Shown: positions 16,006 to 25,100 of the stretch, piece by piece | Layout: the number at the start of each line of letters is the position of its first letter | Numbering within the stretch: the stretch's first letter is position 1 | DNA from: an uncultured Clostridia bacterium | GTDB lineage: Bacteria > Bacillota > Clostridia > Oscillospirales > Ruminococcaceae | Assembly (NCBI GenBank): GCA_947168885.1 | Contig: CAMVNQ010000013.1 | Coordinates: forward strand, 1 to 64,000 | Direction: 5' to 3' | Length of the DNA: 64,000 bases | The notes under the pieces: generated by a model | What the model saw: only the letters and a program-made list of their open reading frames with translations | The model's database searches: none | What the model was told of the DNA's origin: nothing | Program-made: the position numbers and the translations under genes

Positions 16006-17487
16006 ATGGAAAACTTACTGAATACCGGCTCTGTACTGAAAGCCGAAAACCGTGAATACAGGATAATTGACATCATCGGCAGAGGTGCGAATACTGCAGC
16101 ATATATTGCAGAATGCATGCATGACAGCCTGACAAATAAATGTATTTTGAAACAGTATGCGCCGCATGATACAGACAATTTTGAACACGGAAAACAGCTC
16201 TTTATCGAAGCCGCAAAACAGCAGAACAAGATACGTCAGCTTAGTGCGCTTACCAATCAGACACCGCCCGTGTGTCACATCTTTGAAGCTGACGGAACAG
16301 CATTTTCCGATGTTGCAATATACAACGGAACAACGCTCGACAAGCTGAAAGACCTGTCTTTACAGCAGTATATCGGGATATGCCTGACGATAGCGAAGAC
16401 TGCGGGATATTATCACAAGTCGGGATTCCTTTGTCTCGACCTCAAACCGGAAAATATCTTTGTTTTGCAGAATTCTCCCGATGATACGATAACTCAGCTT
16501 GTGGAATTCATCGATTTCGACAGCGTTCACGATACTGACGAAAACGCGGAACACAAGTTTTATTCCTACACCCGCGACTGGGCTGCGCCGGAACAGACTA
16601 ACCCGTATTCATCGTCGAATATATCCGCCGCGACGGATATTTATACTATCGGCGAGATCGTGTTTTTCCTGCTTTTCGGGCGGCACTCTACCGACAGCGA
16701 GCACCGCGGATTTTCCGAATATCCGTTCGATGAATGCAAGCGGGAATTCCGGAAATATGTGATGCGGCTTGATGTCCGCTCGATGTTCTCGGAGTTGTTC
16801 CGGAACACTCTGCGCTCGTCAACGGCGAACCGCTTCGATAACACAGAGCCGCTTGTGAAGCTGCTTGAAAAGCTGATTTACGAGCTGTCCCGCAAGGACT
16901 ACATTATCCCGCGTCTGCCCGCTGTTTCACCGATATTTGTCGGCAGAGAAAACGAGATGAAACGTATATCCGAAAGTCTCGCTGACAACCGTGTTCTTTT
17001 CATCACGGGCATCGGCGGTATCGGCAAAAGCACGCTTGTCCGGAACTTCATCAACCGGCAGAAAACGAACTATGATGTGATCGCATATCTCGAATACGCA
17101 GGTGACATCAAAAGCACATTCACAGACGATTTGCAGCTACAGATCAGCACCGTGACACGTCATGACGGCGAAAGCGTTGACGAATATTTCACGCGAAAAC
17201 TGTCCTGTTTCAGAAGCATTTGTGAAAATAAAAAAGTCCTGTTCGTTATCGACAACTATGCCGATATGCTGAACAAAGACGTGCAGAAAATAATCGACTC
17301 CGGATATGATACGATCATCGTGACCCGCCGGCAGCTCCCGAAGAATAGCTTTGCGGTAATGAATATCGACGCTATGACGAAATGCCGGGAGCTGATAGAA
17401 GAGATCGACCGGATAAACAATCAGTACCGCGAACATGGCGTGTTCAGAGAGGTGAATGAAGAAATCAGGGAAGCTGCGGAAATATAA
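16006..17487 (+). CDS. Protein kinase fused to a STAND/NB-ARC-like NTPase, C-terminus short
   Basis: 493 residues, no membrane helix. Kinase domain, residues about 17-295: GRGANTAAY at 25-33, Lys49, catalytic LDLKPEN with Asp145, DFD at 170-172 in place of DFG, APE at 194-196. NTPase, residues about 308-450: VGREN at 312, Walker A GIGGIGKST at 335-343, Walker B VLFVIDNYAD at 411-420, sensor IVTRR at 437-441. This is the order of STAND (NB-ARC-type) ATPases. They normally continue with a winged helix and a long repeat sensor; here only about 50 residues follow. So the sensor is absent, supplied in trans, or lost. GGAGG precedes the ATG and an extended -10 (TGCTATCAT, 15976-15984) lies upstream. 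A signalling or immunity-like role is inferred. Confidence 0.8.
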   Translation: MENLLNTGSVLKAENREYRIIDIIGRGANTAAYIAECMHDSLTNKCILKQYAPHDTDNFEHGKQLFIEAAKQQNKIRQLSALTNQTPPVCHIFEADGTAFSDVAIYNGTTLDKLKDLSLQQYIGICLTIAKTAGYYHKSGFLCLDLKPENIFVLQNSPDDTITQLVEFIDFDSVHDTDENAEHKFYSYTRDWAAPEQTNPYSSSNISAATDIYTIGEIVFFLLFGRHSTDSEHRGFSEYPFDECKREFRKYVMRLDVRSMFSELFRNTLRSSTANRFDNTEPLVKLLEKLIYELSRKDYIIPRLPAVSPIFVGRENEMKRISESLADNRVLFITGIGGIGKSTLVRNFINRQKTNYDVIAYLEYAGDIKSTFTDDLQLQISTVTRHDGESVDEYFTRKLSCFRSICENKKVLFVIDNYADMLNKDVQKIIDSGYDTIIVTRRQLPKNSFAVMNIDAMTKCRELIEEIDRINNQYREHGVFREVNEEIREAAEI

Positions 17488-17500
17488 TTACTATATGCAA

Positions 17501-17530
17501 AAAGCCGCCGGGAATAGTCTCGGCGGCTTT
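17501..17530. terminator. Bidirectional terminator
   Basis: Perfect 10-bp stem AAAGCCGCCG / CGGCGGCTTT between the convergent kinase-NTPase gene and the minus-strand DUF6809 gene. Confidence 0.85.
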
Positions 17531-17535
17531 CGCTA

Positions 17536-17802
17536 TTATCTTAACACTTCTAACATGAATTCAGCACCAAGCCGGAATCCTGTTGTAAAGTCCTGCAATC
17601 CCTCGCAAGCTGCTGTAACATGAATTGCGTCAACAAGGCTTTCTATCAGACCCCTACAATCCGGGTATTCCTTTTCCAATTCCTCACGGATTGTTTCAAT
17701 ATCTTCCCGTGTCTTGATGTATTTTTCAGTGTCTGGTGTAGGCAGTGAGCAGGGACTGAGCTCGCCGTAGTAAAGCTGTTCTATAATACTGTTCGGTTTC
17801 AT
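17536..17802 (-). CDS. DUF6809-like small protein
   Basis: 88 residues: IIEQLYYGELSPCSLPTPDT at the start, YPDCRGLIESLVDAIHVTAA in the middle, and EGLQDFTTGFRLGAEFMLEV at the end. It groups with the copy at 61443 (shared SLPTP and CEGLQDFTTGFRLGAE), whereas the copies at 4617 and 30795 form a second subtype. GGAGG lies 8 bases before the ATG. It lies beside a small HTH gene and a DUF6076-like gene. Function unknown. The 198 bp upstream (17803-18000) show no gene. Confidence 0.75.
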   Translation of the reverse strand: MKPNSIIEQLYYGELSPCSLPTPDTEKYIKTREDIETIREELEKEYPDCRGLIESLVDAIHVTAACEGLQDFTTGFRLGAEFMLEVLR

Positions 17803-18000
17803 AAAGTGTTCCTCCGTTAATTCAAGTAATTTACTGTGAAATTCGACTGTCTTGTCTTAACCGGGAAACATTCGTTATTTATGATAAGCGTATGCTTGCG
17901 TTGATTAGCGCAATTAACGGTTTACTTAACTAAAAAGTGAAGGCCCCCCTGAAAAATTTTCCGGCTTTGCTATCACTTTTTCCGGTAGCCTCCCACAAAG

Positions 18001-18204
18001 CTATCGCGCGATGCTATTTATCAACTGCACCATGCGAAGCTGTTCCCGCTCGTCCAGTTCAAAACGCAGAACCTGCATCAAAACCTTTTCGGTAAGACCC
18101 AGCGCTTTTGCAAGTCTGGCAGGTGATACGTTTCTGAACCTGAGTTCCGAAAACACAATTTCGTTAGCTATGGCATTTCCTCCTTTCCGTAGTCCGGACT
18201 TCAT
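18001..18204 (-). CDS. Small HTH protein divergent from the DUF6076-like gene
   Basis: 67 residues with a helix-turn-helix-like core, VSPARLAKALGLTEKVLMQVLRFE. The long start at 18204 has no ribosome binding site. A strong AAAGGAGG lies inside, just before NAIANEIVFSEL, where only ATA or ATT codons would be in frame at normal spacing, so the true start is uncertain. The size and divergent position suggest an autoregulatory repressor of itself and of the gene at 18407. Confidence 0.55.
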   Translation of the reverse strand: MKSGLRKGGNAIANEIVFSELRFRNVSPARLAKALGLTEKVLMQVLRFELDEREQLRMVQLINSIAR

Positions 18205-18243
18205 TCTGTGGGATAAATGCTTTTATCCCTGAGCTCAATTTCT

Positions 18244-18286
18244 ATTATAGCGAAGGCTTGACAAAAGTCAATAGATTTGGTATTAT
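18244..18286. promoter_or_regulatory. Overlapping divergent promoters sharing a TTGAC-N4-GTCAA palindrome
   Basis: Plus strand: TTGACA (18258-18263), 17 bp, TATTAT (18281-18286). Minus strand: TTGACT (18271-18266), 16 bp, TATAAT (18249-18244). The two -35 boxes form the inverted repeat TTGAC AAAA GTCAA, a natural operator candidate. Further down the plus-strand leader, GACTTCTATTTTT occurs twice (18308-18320 and 18347-18359). Confidence 0.7.
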
Positions 18287-18406
18287 ATGTCTATAAAAAG
18301 ATGAATCGACTTCTATTTTTCGATACTTTCTACTTTTTTCTTAGTTGACTTCTATTTTTGAAAATTTCTGAAAAATATTTTTTCGAGGTTAAGGAGAAAC
18401 TGTATT

Positions 18407-19594
18407 ATGACTGAGTTTGACGCATTTTACTATGACGAAAAATTTTATATTAACGGTACTAAAGAGTACACTTTGGGCTCGATACTTGAAAAATATCTGC
18501 AAAAATCGTTCAAGGGCGCAGAGGACAAATTGTCGGCTTGTAAGGAGTATTTACGGCTTCTTCGCTACCCCGAAACTCGCGGACAGATAGTTGACTGCGA
18601 AATTATATACCCGGAAGCTATTGCATTTTTCGACCGCGCCGAAGAATATTTACATACTCTGCCGCCGTACAATACTTTCCCGCTTCGTGACAGCGGACTG
18701 TACGATATTTTCAATCAGCATAGCGTCTTTTTCAAGTTCGACGATAACGAAATCGAGCATGAATGGTTCGATTACGACAAATATGACAGCTACGATGACT
18801 ACAACGAAGATGAAAATGAATATGCTGACCATGAGCCAAACTATTTTCATGATCGAATGCTGACTTCTTTTCGCATAGCCGAGCCGCTTGATGAGATCAG
18901 TGATCCCGATCAGGTTGATGAGATAATCGAATTTAATGCTCAACTGAAAAGTTTTATTTATCACTACATCACAATTTTCGAGGACTTGCTACGTATCAAG
19001 CGTGCTTACGAACCGTTCCTTGAAAAGATACACAGCCGCGAGGAATTTCTGACCAACGAAGAAATTGCGGAGGTGCTCGACGAGTTCAACACCGAAGCTG
19101 ACAAGAAATTAAACAATTATGACAAACTTATCCCGTCCGGCACTATGACACTTACTTACAAAGTCCTTAAACGCAAGAAAACCTCCGTCCTGTGTGAAAA
19201 CTATCATTTCACGACGATCGGAGGCTTCCTGTATATTGAATTGTTCAAAGGTCTGCAAAACCGATACCTGCCACGAAAGTGTGATCTTTGCGGACGGTAC
19301 TTTGTGTTGGAGCGAGGCTTCTACTCGAATTACTGCAAACGCCCGGTCAAAGGGCAGCCCGATAAGACTTGCCGCGATCTCGGACATCGAAAAAGGTTCA
19401 ACGACAAGCTAAAGACCGATCCGATCTGGAGCGTGTACCACAAGGCATACAAGGCACACTATGCCCGCTACCTCAAAAAGAAAATGACGCAGGCTGAGTT
19501 TCAGAAATGGGCGGATTATGCTATCGAGATGCGGACTAAGGCACTTAACGGGGAGGTTGAGTATGATGAATATGTCAGGGATATGAAGAAGTAA
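18407..19594 (+). CDS. DUF6076-like protein with C-terminal zinc-binding motif
   Basis: 395 residues. The N-terminal two thirds are acidic and helical (a DYDKYDSYDDYNEDENEY-type stretch at about 122-140), with no motif recognised. At about residue 294 comes RKCDLCGRYFVLERGFYSNYC, then TCRDLG with a further Cys. Together these give a Cys-rich metal site, followed by a basic helical tail (HKAYKAHYARYLKKK). This layout matches DUF6076 (from memory). AAGGAG lies 10 bases before the ATG. It is expressed from the divergent promoter pair at 18244-18286. Nucleic-acid binding is a reasonable guess from the zinc site and basic tail, but it is inference. Confidence 0.65.
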   Translation: MTEFDAFYYDEKFYINGTKEYTLGSILEKYLQKSFKGAEDKLSACKEYLRLLRYPETRGQIVDCEIIYPEAIAFFDRAEEYLHTLPPYNTFPLRDSGLYDIFNQHSVFFKFDDNEIEHEWFDYDKYDSYDDYNEDENEYADHEPNYFHDRMLTSFRIAEPLDEISDPDQVDEIIEFNAQLKSFIYHYITIFEDLLRIKRAYEPFLEKIHSREEFLTNEEIAEVLDEFNTEADKKLNNYDKLIPSGTMTLTYKVLKRKKTSVLCENYHFTTIGGFLYIELFKGLQNRYLPRKCDLCGRYFVLERGFYSNYCKRPVKGQPDKTCRDLGHRKRFNDKLKTDPIWSVYHKAYKAHYARYLKKKMTQAEFQKWADYAIEMRTKALNGEVEYDEYVRDMKK

Positions 19595-19649
19595 TAAAGT
19601 ATGTTATTGAATATGTTGCAATTTTCTTACAATTGTGATATATAAACAA

Positions 19650-19691
19650 CAAGCTCCCCGCAGATCATTACCTGCAAGGAGCTTGATTTTT
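19650..19691 (+). terminator. Rho-independent terminator
   Basis: Stem CAAGCTCC / GGAGCTTG with an inner GCAG / CTGC pair, then ATTTTTATTT. It ends the DUF6076-like transcript. Confidence 0.8.
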
Positions 19692-19802
19692 ATTTACTAT
19701 GCTGTTTAATCATTTTGCTTAAAATAAGGAGTTTATTTTCAGCAAGTTACTTCATTTATGCCGTCGTTCTGAAATAATTATGATTGACCGTCAGATTCAT
19801 CA

Positions 19803-20333
19803 TCAATACATCGGCCGCGGGTCGATATGTATCTCACCGTCAATAATATAGTCATCTTCCCAGAAATTTGAAAGAATGATCACACAGGTGAATTTCCTGT
19901 CCGCGAACGCTTTCATTATCGCATCGCGTTCTTCATTTGTCATGATTGGCACATTGTCGTGCTTGATGAAGTTGATTATAAAGTTACCGGTACGGAACAG
20001 CTCGAACGCAAGCTCATCATTTCCGTTCAGTTCCGCTGTTTCTTCTATGGTCGGAGCGTCCTTTGATACACTGATATCGTAGTCGGCGGGATCCTTGCCC
20101 GGAAATATCTCTTTAAAAACGTCAACGGTATATTGCTCGGCATATTTCCGCAGGTCGGAGTCAGCGAACTTCCCGCGCTGCTCTGCTTCGAAGCGTTTCC
20201 GTTCTTTGCGCTCGGCTCTTTCTGAGCTCGCCGCCGCGATTTTCGCGGGGTCTTCCGGCTCACACGCACACAGAACGGTCATCGTCAGCATAACAATAAG
20301 AGAAGCCGATATAATACGTTTTATCATAGTCAT
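19803..20333 (-). CDS. Lipoprotein, function unknown
   Basis: About 176 residues. Lipobox VLCAC near residue 24, so probably a membrane-anchored outside protein. A charged helical section (SSERAERKERKRFEAEQR) follows, then a small alpha/beta domain. Its ATG (20333) overlaps the TGA of the upstream zinc-ribbon gene by one base (TGATG), and AAGGA lies just upstream, so the two are translationally coupled. A GTG at 20336 is an alternative start. No family recognised; its partner is likely the zinc-ribbon membrane protein. Confidence 0.7.
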   Translation of the reverse strand: MTMIKRIISASLIVMLTMTVLCACEPEDPAKIAAASSERAERKERKRFEAEQRGKFADSDLRKYAEQYTVDVFKEIFPGKDPADYDISVSKDAPTIEETAELNGNDELAFELFRTGNFIINFIKHDNVPIMTNEERDAIMKAFADRKFTCVIILSNFWEDDYIIDGEIHIDPRPMY

Positions 20334-21112
20334 CACTTCCTTATCGCTTCGGCAGGAAGCCTTTCATTAATATAATTCTGAACGAAATCAAAGTCCGCAG
20401 CTCCCGCATAGATCTGATTGTGATAAAGCCGCGCATTGAGGAAGATAGTTTTCCTTCTCTTATTCGCTTTCATTTTCGTCACCCGATGAAACTCGGTGCG
20501 CATACTTGTGCGGATCAGAAGTCCCGCACTTACCGGCTGCGTCAGGATCCCCATACTTGCGGCAATCACCGCTATCCGCTTCATCAGTTCGGCAAGCTCA
20601 AGCGATCTGTCGAACTGGGTATGTGTTATTCCGTTCTCGTCCATTTCAAAAATAACGCAGTATTTCCAGCCCGACATCGCCGCATATATGACATAACCGA
20701 TGAATGACAGCAGCAAAATGAACGGCATCAGGATCACAAAACCCCAGGTAACCGAAACAAAGCTTTCGGGGTCGAACTCCCATGTGAACAGGCTGATAAA
20801 CAAGTTGATTATCAGCATCAACGCAATGCATATACCGACCGAGAGTACCACGACCTTGAAAATCGTTATGAGTATCGTAGGATCGCGCATGAGCTTATAC
20901 TCGTAAGCCCAGCGATAAACACCGTCGGGACAGAGATATATGTTTTCGGTCACACGCTGTCCCTGTATCGGTGTACCGGGAGCAGTCTGCCGGACAGTCC
21001 GGGCGGACGGCACCGCCGCCGCTCCGATCTCCGCTTTACCGGTCTTTGTCCCGCATTCGGGACAGAACCGTGCATTATCGTCTATCTGTATTCCGCAGTT
21101 CGGACAGAACAT
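20333..21112 (-). CDS. Zinc-ribbon membrane protein
   Basis: 259 residues. N-terminal zinc ribbon FCPNCGIQIDDNARFCPECG (Cys at 3, 6, 17, 20), a Pro/Thr linker, then two membrane helices (about 85-110 and 125-150). The C-terminal domain is probably cytoplasmic (CVIFEMDENGITHTQFDRS). It shares the ribbon, then the C.DG.Y.W motif (LCPDGVYRWAYEYKLM), with the protein at 28446 (APDGGYQWTAERSVWK), so the two are distant paralogues. An upstream TATAAT (21140-21145) may be its own promoter. Function unknown. Confidence 0.75.
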   Translation of the reverse strand: MFCPNCGIQIDDNARFCPECGTKTGKAEIGAAAVPSARTVRQTAPGTPIQGQRVTENIYLCPDGVYRWAYEYKLMRDPTILITIFKVVVLSVGICIALMLIINLFISLFTWEFDPESFVSVTWGFVILMPFILLLSFIGYVIYAAMSGWKYCVIFEMDENGITHTQFDRSLELAELMKRIAVIAASMGILTQPVSAGLLIRTSMRTEFHRVTKMKANKRRKTIFLNARLYHNQIYAGAADFDFVQNYINERLPAEAIRK

Positions 21113-21163
21113 ATCTTTTCCTCCTTGTTTCGTTTTTCAATTATACCGCATATAATTCACAGA

Positions 21164-21199
21164 AACTCCCCGGATGTCTGAAACGACAATCGGGGAGTT
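21164..21199 (-). terminator. Terminator-like hairpin
   Basis: 9-bp perfect stem AACTCCCCG / CGGGGAGTT just beyond the minus-strand stop at 21216, with TTTCTGT after it. Confidence 0.6.
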
Positions 21200-21215
21200 G
21201 TTGTTACTTATGTTT

Positions 21216-22037
21216 TTAATCGTCTTCTTCAACTATGACCTGTACTTTGATCGTGGTATTTCCGCTTTTCACAGTAATAACTGCTTTCCCGACGGAAACA
21301 GCTTTTATTTTGCCTTTAGCGGAAACCTTTGTTACATTGCTGTTTGATGATGAATACTTTACGGACGAAGCGTCCTTTCCGCCTACAAGAGCTCCTATTT
21401 TAAGACTTTCGCCCTCTTCAAGATAGACTTTCAGCATGGTTTCCGTTGTTGTTGCGGAAGATCCAGACGAACTCGGCGTTCCGCTCATTGTGAGGGAAAC
21501 GTTATCGAAATAACTGTCGCAGTCCGAACCGCCATGCCTTATACCATAGAGCGATACTCTTGCAGTTACCGCCCCCTTCGGGACTGTCTTGCTTACGCTT
21601 ATATTTGTCCATTTATCCGAGGATTTGCTTTTAGTTGTGCTTGCGGAATCAATGACCTTACCCGAGGAGTTAAGAAATTCGAGCATAAGTTTGCTTTCGT
21701 CGCCGTCGGTATACTGACGAACGTATGCGGAAAGCGATGCCTTCATACCTACATATTTGGTTACTGATATGTCTTGATACAATCTGCTTTGACTGAGCTT
21801 TTTATTCTTTGGCCAAAAATATGCTCCGTCATAGGGCTTGAATGAACTCCAGCCTGGTTGAGTGGATGATGTGTCACTTGCCCACGCGCCGTCCGGGTCG
21901 GTCCAGCCGCTAAGTCCGTTTGAAGCGTTTCCGTTTGTTATAAGGTTTCCAGTATCGGCCGACGCTGTAATGCACACAGAAGTCATAGCCATTATTGCCG
22001 CAGTCAGGGTCGCGAGTATTCTTGAATATTTCTTCAT
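21216..22037 (-). CDS. Secreted protein with carbohydrate-binding-like and BIG2 domains
   Basis: 273 residues. Signal peptide to about residue 27 (ITASA-DT). Residues about 30-185 look like a CBM4/9-type jelly roll (LITNGNASNGLSGWTDPDG, SRLYQDISVTKYVG, YFDNVSLTM). Residues about 200-270 are a BIG2-like Ig fold (SSVKYSSSNSNVTKVSAKGK). GGAGG precedes the ATG. It follows the 1489-residue protein on the same strand after 89 bp, and may be made with it. No catalytic domain, so a binding role is inferred. Confidence 0.75.
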   Translation of the reverse strand: MKKYSRILATLTAAIMAMTSVCITASADTGNLITNGNASNGLSGWTDPDGAWASDTSSTQPGWSSFKPYDGAYFWPKNKKLSQSRLYQDISVTKYVGMKASLSAYVRQYTDGDESKLMLEFLNSSGKVIDSASTTKSKSSDKWTNISVSKTVPKGAVTARVSLYGIRHGGSDCDSYFDNVSLTMSGTPSSSGSSATTTETMLKVYLEEGESLKIGALVGGKDASSVKYSSSNSNVTKVSAKGKIKAVSVGKAVITVKSGNTTIKVQVIVEEDD

Positions 22038-22061
22038 TATTATACCTCCGTTTGGTTCGTT

Positions 22062-22092
22062 GTGTCTCTCCCGCGTTATGCAGGAGAGACAC
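22062..22092. other. Intergenic perfect hairpin
   Basis: 10-bp stem GTGTCTCTCC / GGAGAGACAC with an 11-base loop, between two minus-strand genes and without a T-run. It may be an mRNA processing or stability element. Confidence 0.5.
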
Positions 22093-22126
22093 TATTCATT
22101 TGTGCCACATTATTTTACGGCTGTAA

Positions 22127-25100
22127 TCAGACGCCTTCTCCCACATCGTATCTGAATCCGAGCACCTCCACGGTGTCCTCCTGATTTGTAACAGTGCCAG
22201 AGAATATCTCCTCCTCGTCGCCGACCTGAACGCGGACTATCCAGTTTGTGGACTGACCGGGCGTTCTGTCTTCGTAGTTATAGACATATACCCAGTATTC
22301 GCCGCTCTCGGGGTTCGGGAAATACACGTTCTCGATCGGGTGCTCCTTCATATTCTGCGCGTTGTTCGCGTCGATATCAAGAGTACCGCCCTGTGCAGAC
22401 CTGTTGCCGTGCCATATCTCCGAGCCGTCGGGAGTGAATACGTGCAGATCGAGGTCATCCTTTGAATCCCACATGAGAGTAATGGTTATCTTACCACTGC
22501 CGGCGCCCTGATGAGTTCGCTGATCAATGATGCCCGATTCTGTTAGACTGCCGTTTGTGCCGCCGGAATTTCCGCCTGCGCCCGGAAGCTCACTGCTCCA
22601 CTCACAGATGAAATAAAAGGAAGCAGTTCCGTAACCGCCGTAACCGTCGACCCACTGATATCCGCGTGCTTTGTTCATAAAGACGTAATCTTCTCCGGAG
22701 CCGAGACCGTTGTTCGGTTCTTCGGTCCCAACAGATCCGCCCGGATACCATGCCGTATAATTCCACGGCTCGCCGTTGAGCCAGTACCAGCTTCCTTCCG
22801 AACCGTAGTCCGAGCCGCCTATCCAGAAATCGCTGTAATCTACCCGAGCCGCGAGCGAAGCAACAAAGTCCTGTTCGCCCTGCGAGGTGATCGTGGCGAG
22901 ATAGCCGCCTATGTTCTTGCAGTAATCGTTAGCTGCCAGCGGGTCAAGCTCCTGTTCGATCACCGCGTAGGTATGACCGTTGTAGATCCCGGAAACCGCG
23001 CCGTCGGGAATGCTTACTGTCGTGCCGCCGGTGCTGTCGGCGCTGCCGGAGATATATCCTGTAGCGTCACCCGTATCGGCGGGCTTTGTTCCGGCTGTCC
23101 ATACATAGGTATAGGCAACGGTCATTAAGTTTCCGCCGGAACGGAAGTTCACGATGTCACCGGGTTCTCCACTGTCCGGAAAAGCTCTTGAGACAGTCAG
23201 TTCAGCGGAGTCGCTGGAGCCGTTTGACGTATGTGTTTCACAGGCATCGGCACCGTTGTCGGCTGCAAAAGCAGAGCCCTGAACAACTCCGATGCTGTCC
23301 GTGGTGTGCTCACCGTACCAGAAATCGGATTTGATAACAGCGTTGATTGATCCGTCGCCCCATGTGGAGGACTTGTTTGTCATCTTGACAGTCAGCCTTT
23401 CACCGCCCGCATATGCGGTCTTCGGGACAGTGAATGTAAACTTCGCTTCGCCGCCGCCTTTGCGCTCTTCACCATAGAATTTATAATCATGTGAATCCGT
23501 TAACGCACACTGCACCAGAGAGCCTTTTTCGGAGATCTTGTACTCGGTCTTGCCGTTGATGCCGTCATTGGTCGTGCGTCCGGTGGTCGATTCTGCATAT
23601 CCGTCGTTGGTCGGGCAGTATGCCGTCACCTTCGTAAGCTTCCAGTATCCGCCCGCGTCTGTCGATGAAGGCTCGGTACCGGTCACGGGTGCGGTCGTCA
23701 CTGCCGGAGTTGCACCGCCGTTGTTTCCGGCATTGCCGCCGGTCGGACTTACAACACGCGTTCCGTCGCCGTACTCGTCGTACTCGCAGTAGAATCCGGA
23801 CTGATAGTTGCCCACATCCTCGTTGTCAAGGTCGTTCCACGTCATATCCGTCCAGAGGTGACCGCACCATTCGATGCCGCCCTGATCGTTTGGTTCTCCG
23901 GACTTCCATTTCATGTAGCCGCCGAAGGGCTCACCCGTTACCCAGCTCCAGCCGCCGTTGTCGCCGTAAGCACCTATCCAGCCCGTAGTACCCGGGAATG
24001 TGCTTTCGATGAACGCCTGCTCCTCGGCGGAAGTGATCGTAACAAGATGTCCGCCCATGGACTGGCAGTACGATCTCGCTTCCGTCCATGTGATATCCGC
24101 GCCCTCATAGTATTCGTAGCGATGACCGCCAAACTCTCCCTGCGGAGTTTCGATCGCGCCGTTATAGTCGAATTCGTATATCGGGATCTCCGTGCCTGTG
24201 GTGTCGATAGTCCCTGTGAATTCGCGTACTTCACCGTCAATGTTTACGCGAACGATGTAGGAGGCGCTGTCGTCACTTCTGTCGGCGTATTGTTTCAGCC
24301 ATACCTTGTAGTGTCCGTTCTTCGGATTGTCAAAGTAGATGTTCTCAACGGGGTCGAGTATGCGCTGACCGCCCGCGTTCGCGTCAACATCGAGACGTCC
24401 TCCGCCCGCAGTCTTGTTGCTGTAATAGATGTGTGCGTCCTCAGGCGCGAGAATATGTAGGTCAACGTCGTCATATCTGTTCCACATCGTGGAAACAGTT
24501 ATCTTGCCTGTTCTTGCTCCGCGCTCGACAAGCGTTCCTCCCATGGTATTGCCGTCGGGTGGCGGAGGAAGCGTGCTTTCTGTACCGTGTCCGCCGTAAT
24601 CGAACTCAAACACGAATACCTCTGTGCCGCTGTTGTCAATGTCGCCCTCGAACATCTTTTCGCTTTCGCCGACCTTGACTTTGACATACCAGTGGGTCGG
24701 ACTTCCGCTCGTTCTGTCGTAGAAGTCCCGCAGATAGACCTTGTAATGACCGTTTTCGGGGTCGGGGAAATAGATATTCTCGACGGCTATATCTTCCGCG
24801 AGATCATCGTCGCGCGCGTTCATATCAACATCGAGAGTACCGCCCTGTGCGGTCTTGTTGCGGTAGTAGATACGGCTTCCGTCCGGTGTTATCATGTGCA
24901 GATCAAGGTCGTCGTGTGTCCGCCACGCAAGAGTAACGGTTATAGGACCGACGCCCGCGCCGAGACTGCCGGTAACGTTCGTGATATCACTGCCAGATAT
25001 AGGGGGCTGGGAATTACCGCCGCCGTCATTATTATTGTTATTATTATTGCCGCCGTTGTTATTGTTATTTGTCGTATCGGTTATATGACCCGATGTTTCT

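Noticed and set aside
24900-25080. Short direct repeats resembling a CRISPR or tandem array
   Set aside because: They are codons for an Asn/Gly linker in the 1489-residue protein. No array with regular spacers exists in the window.
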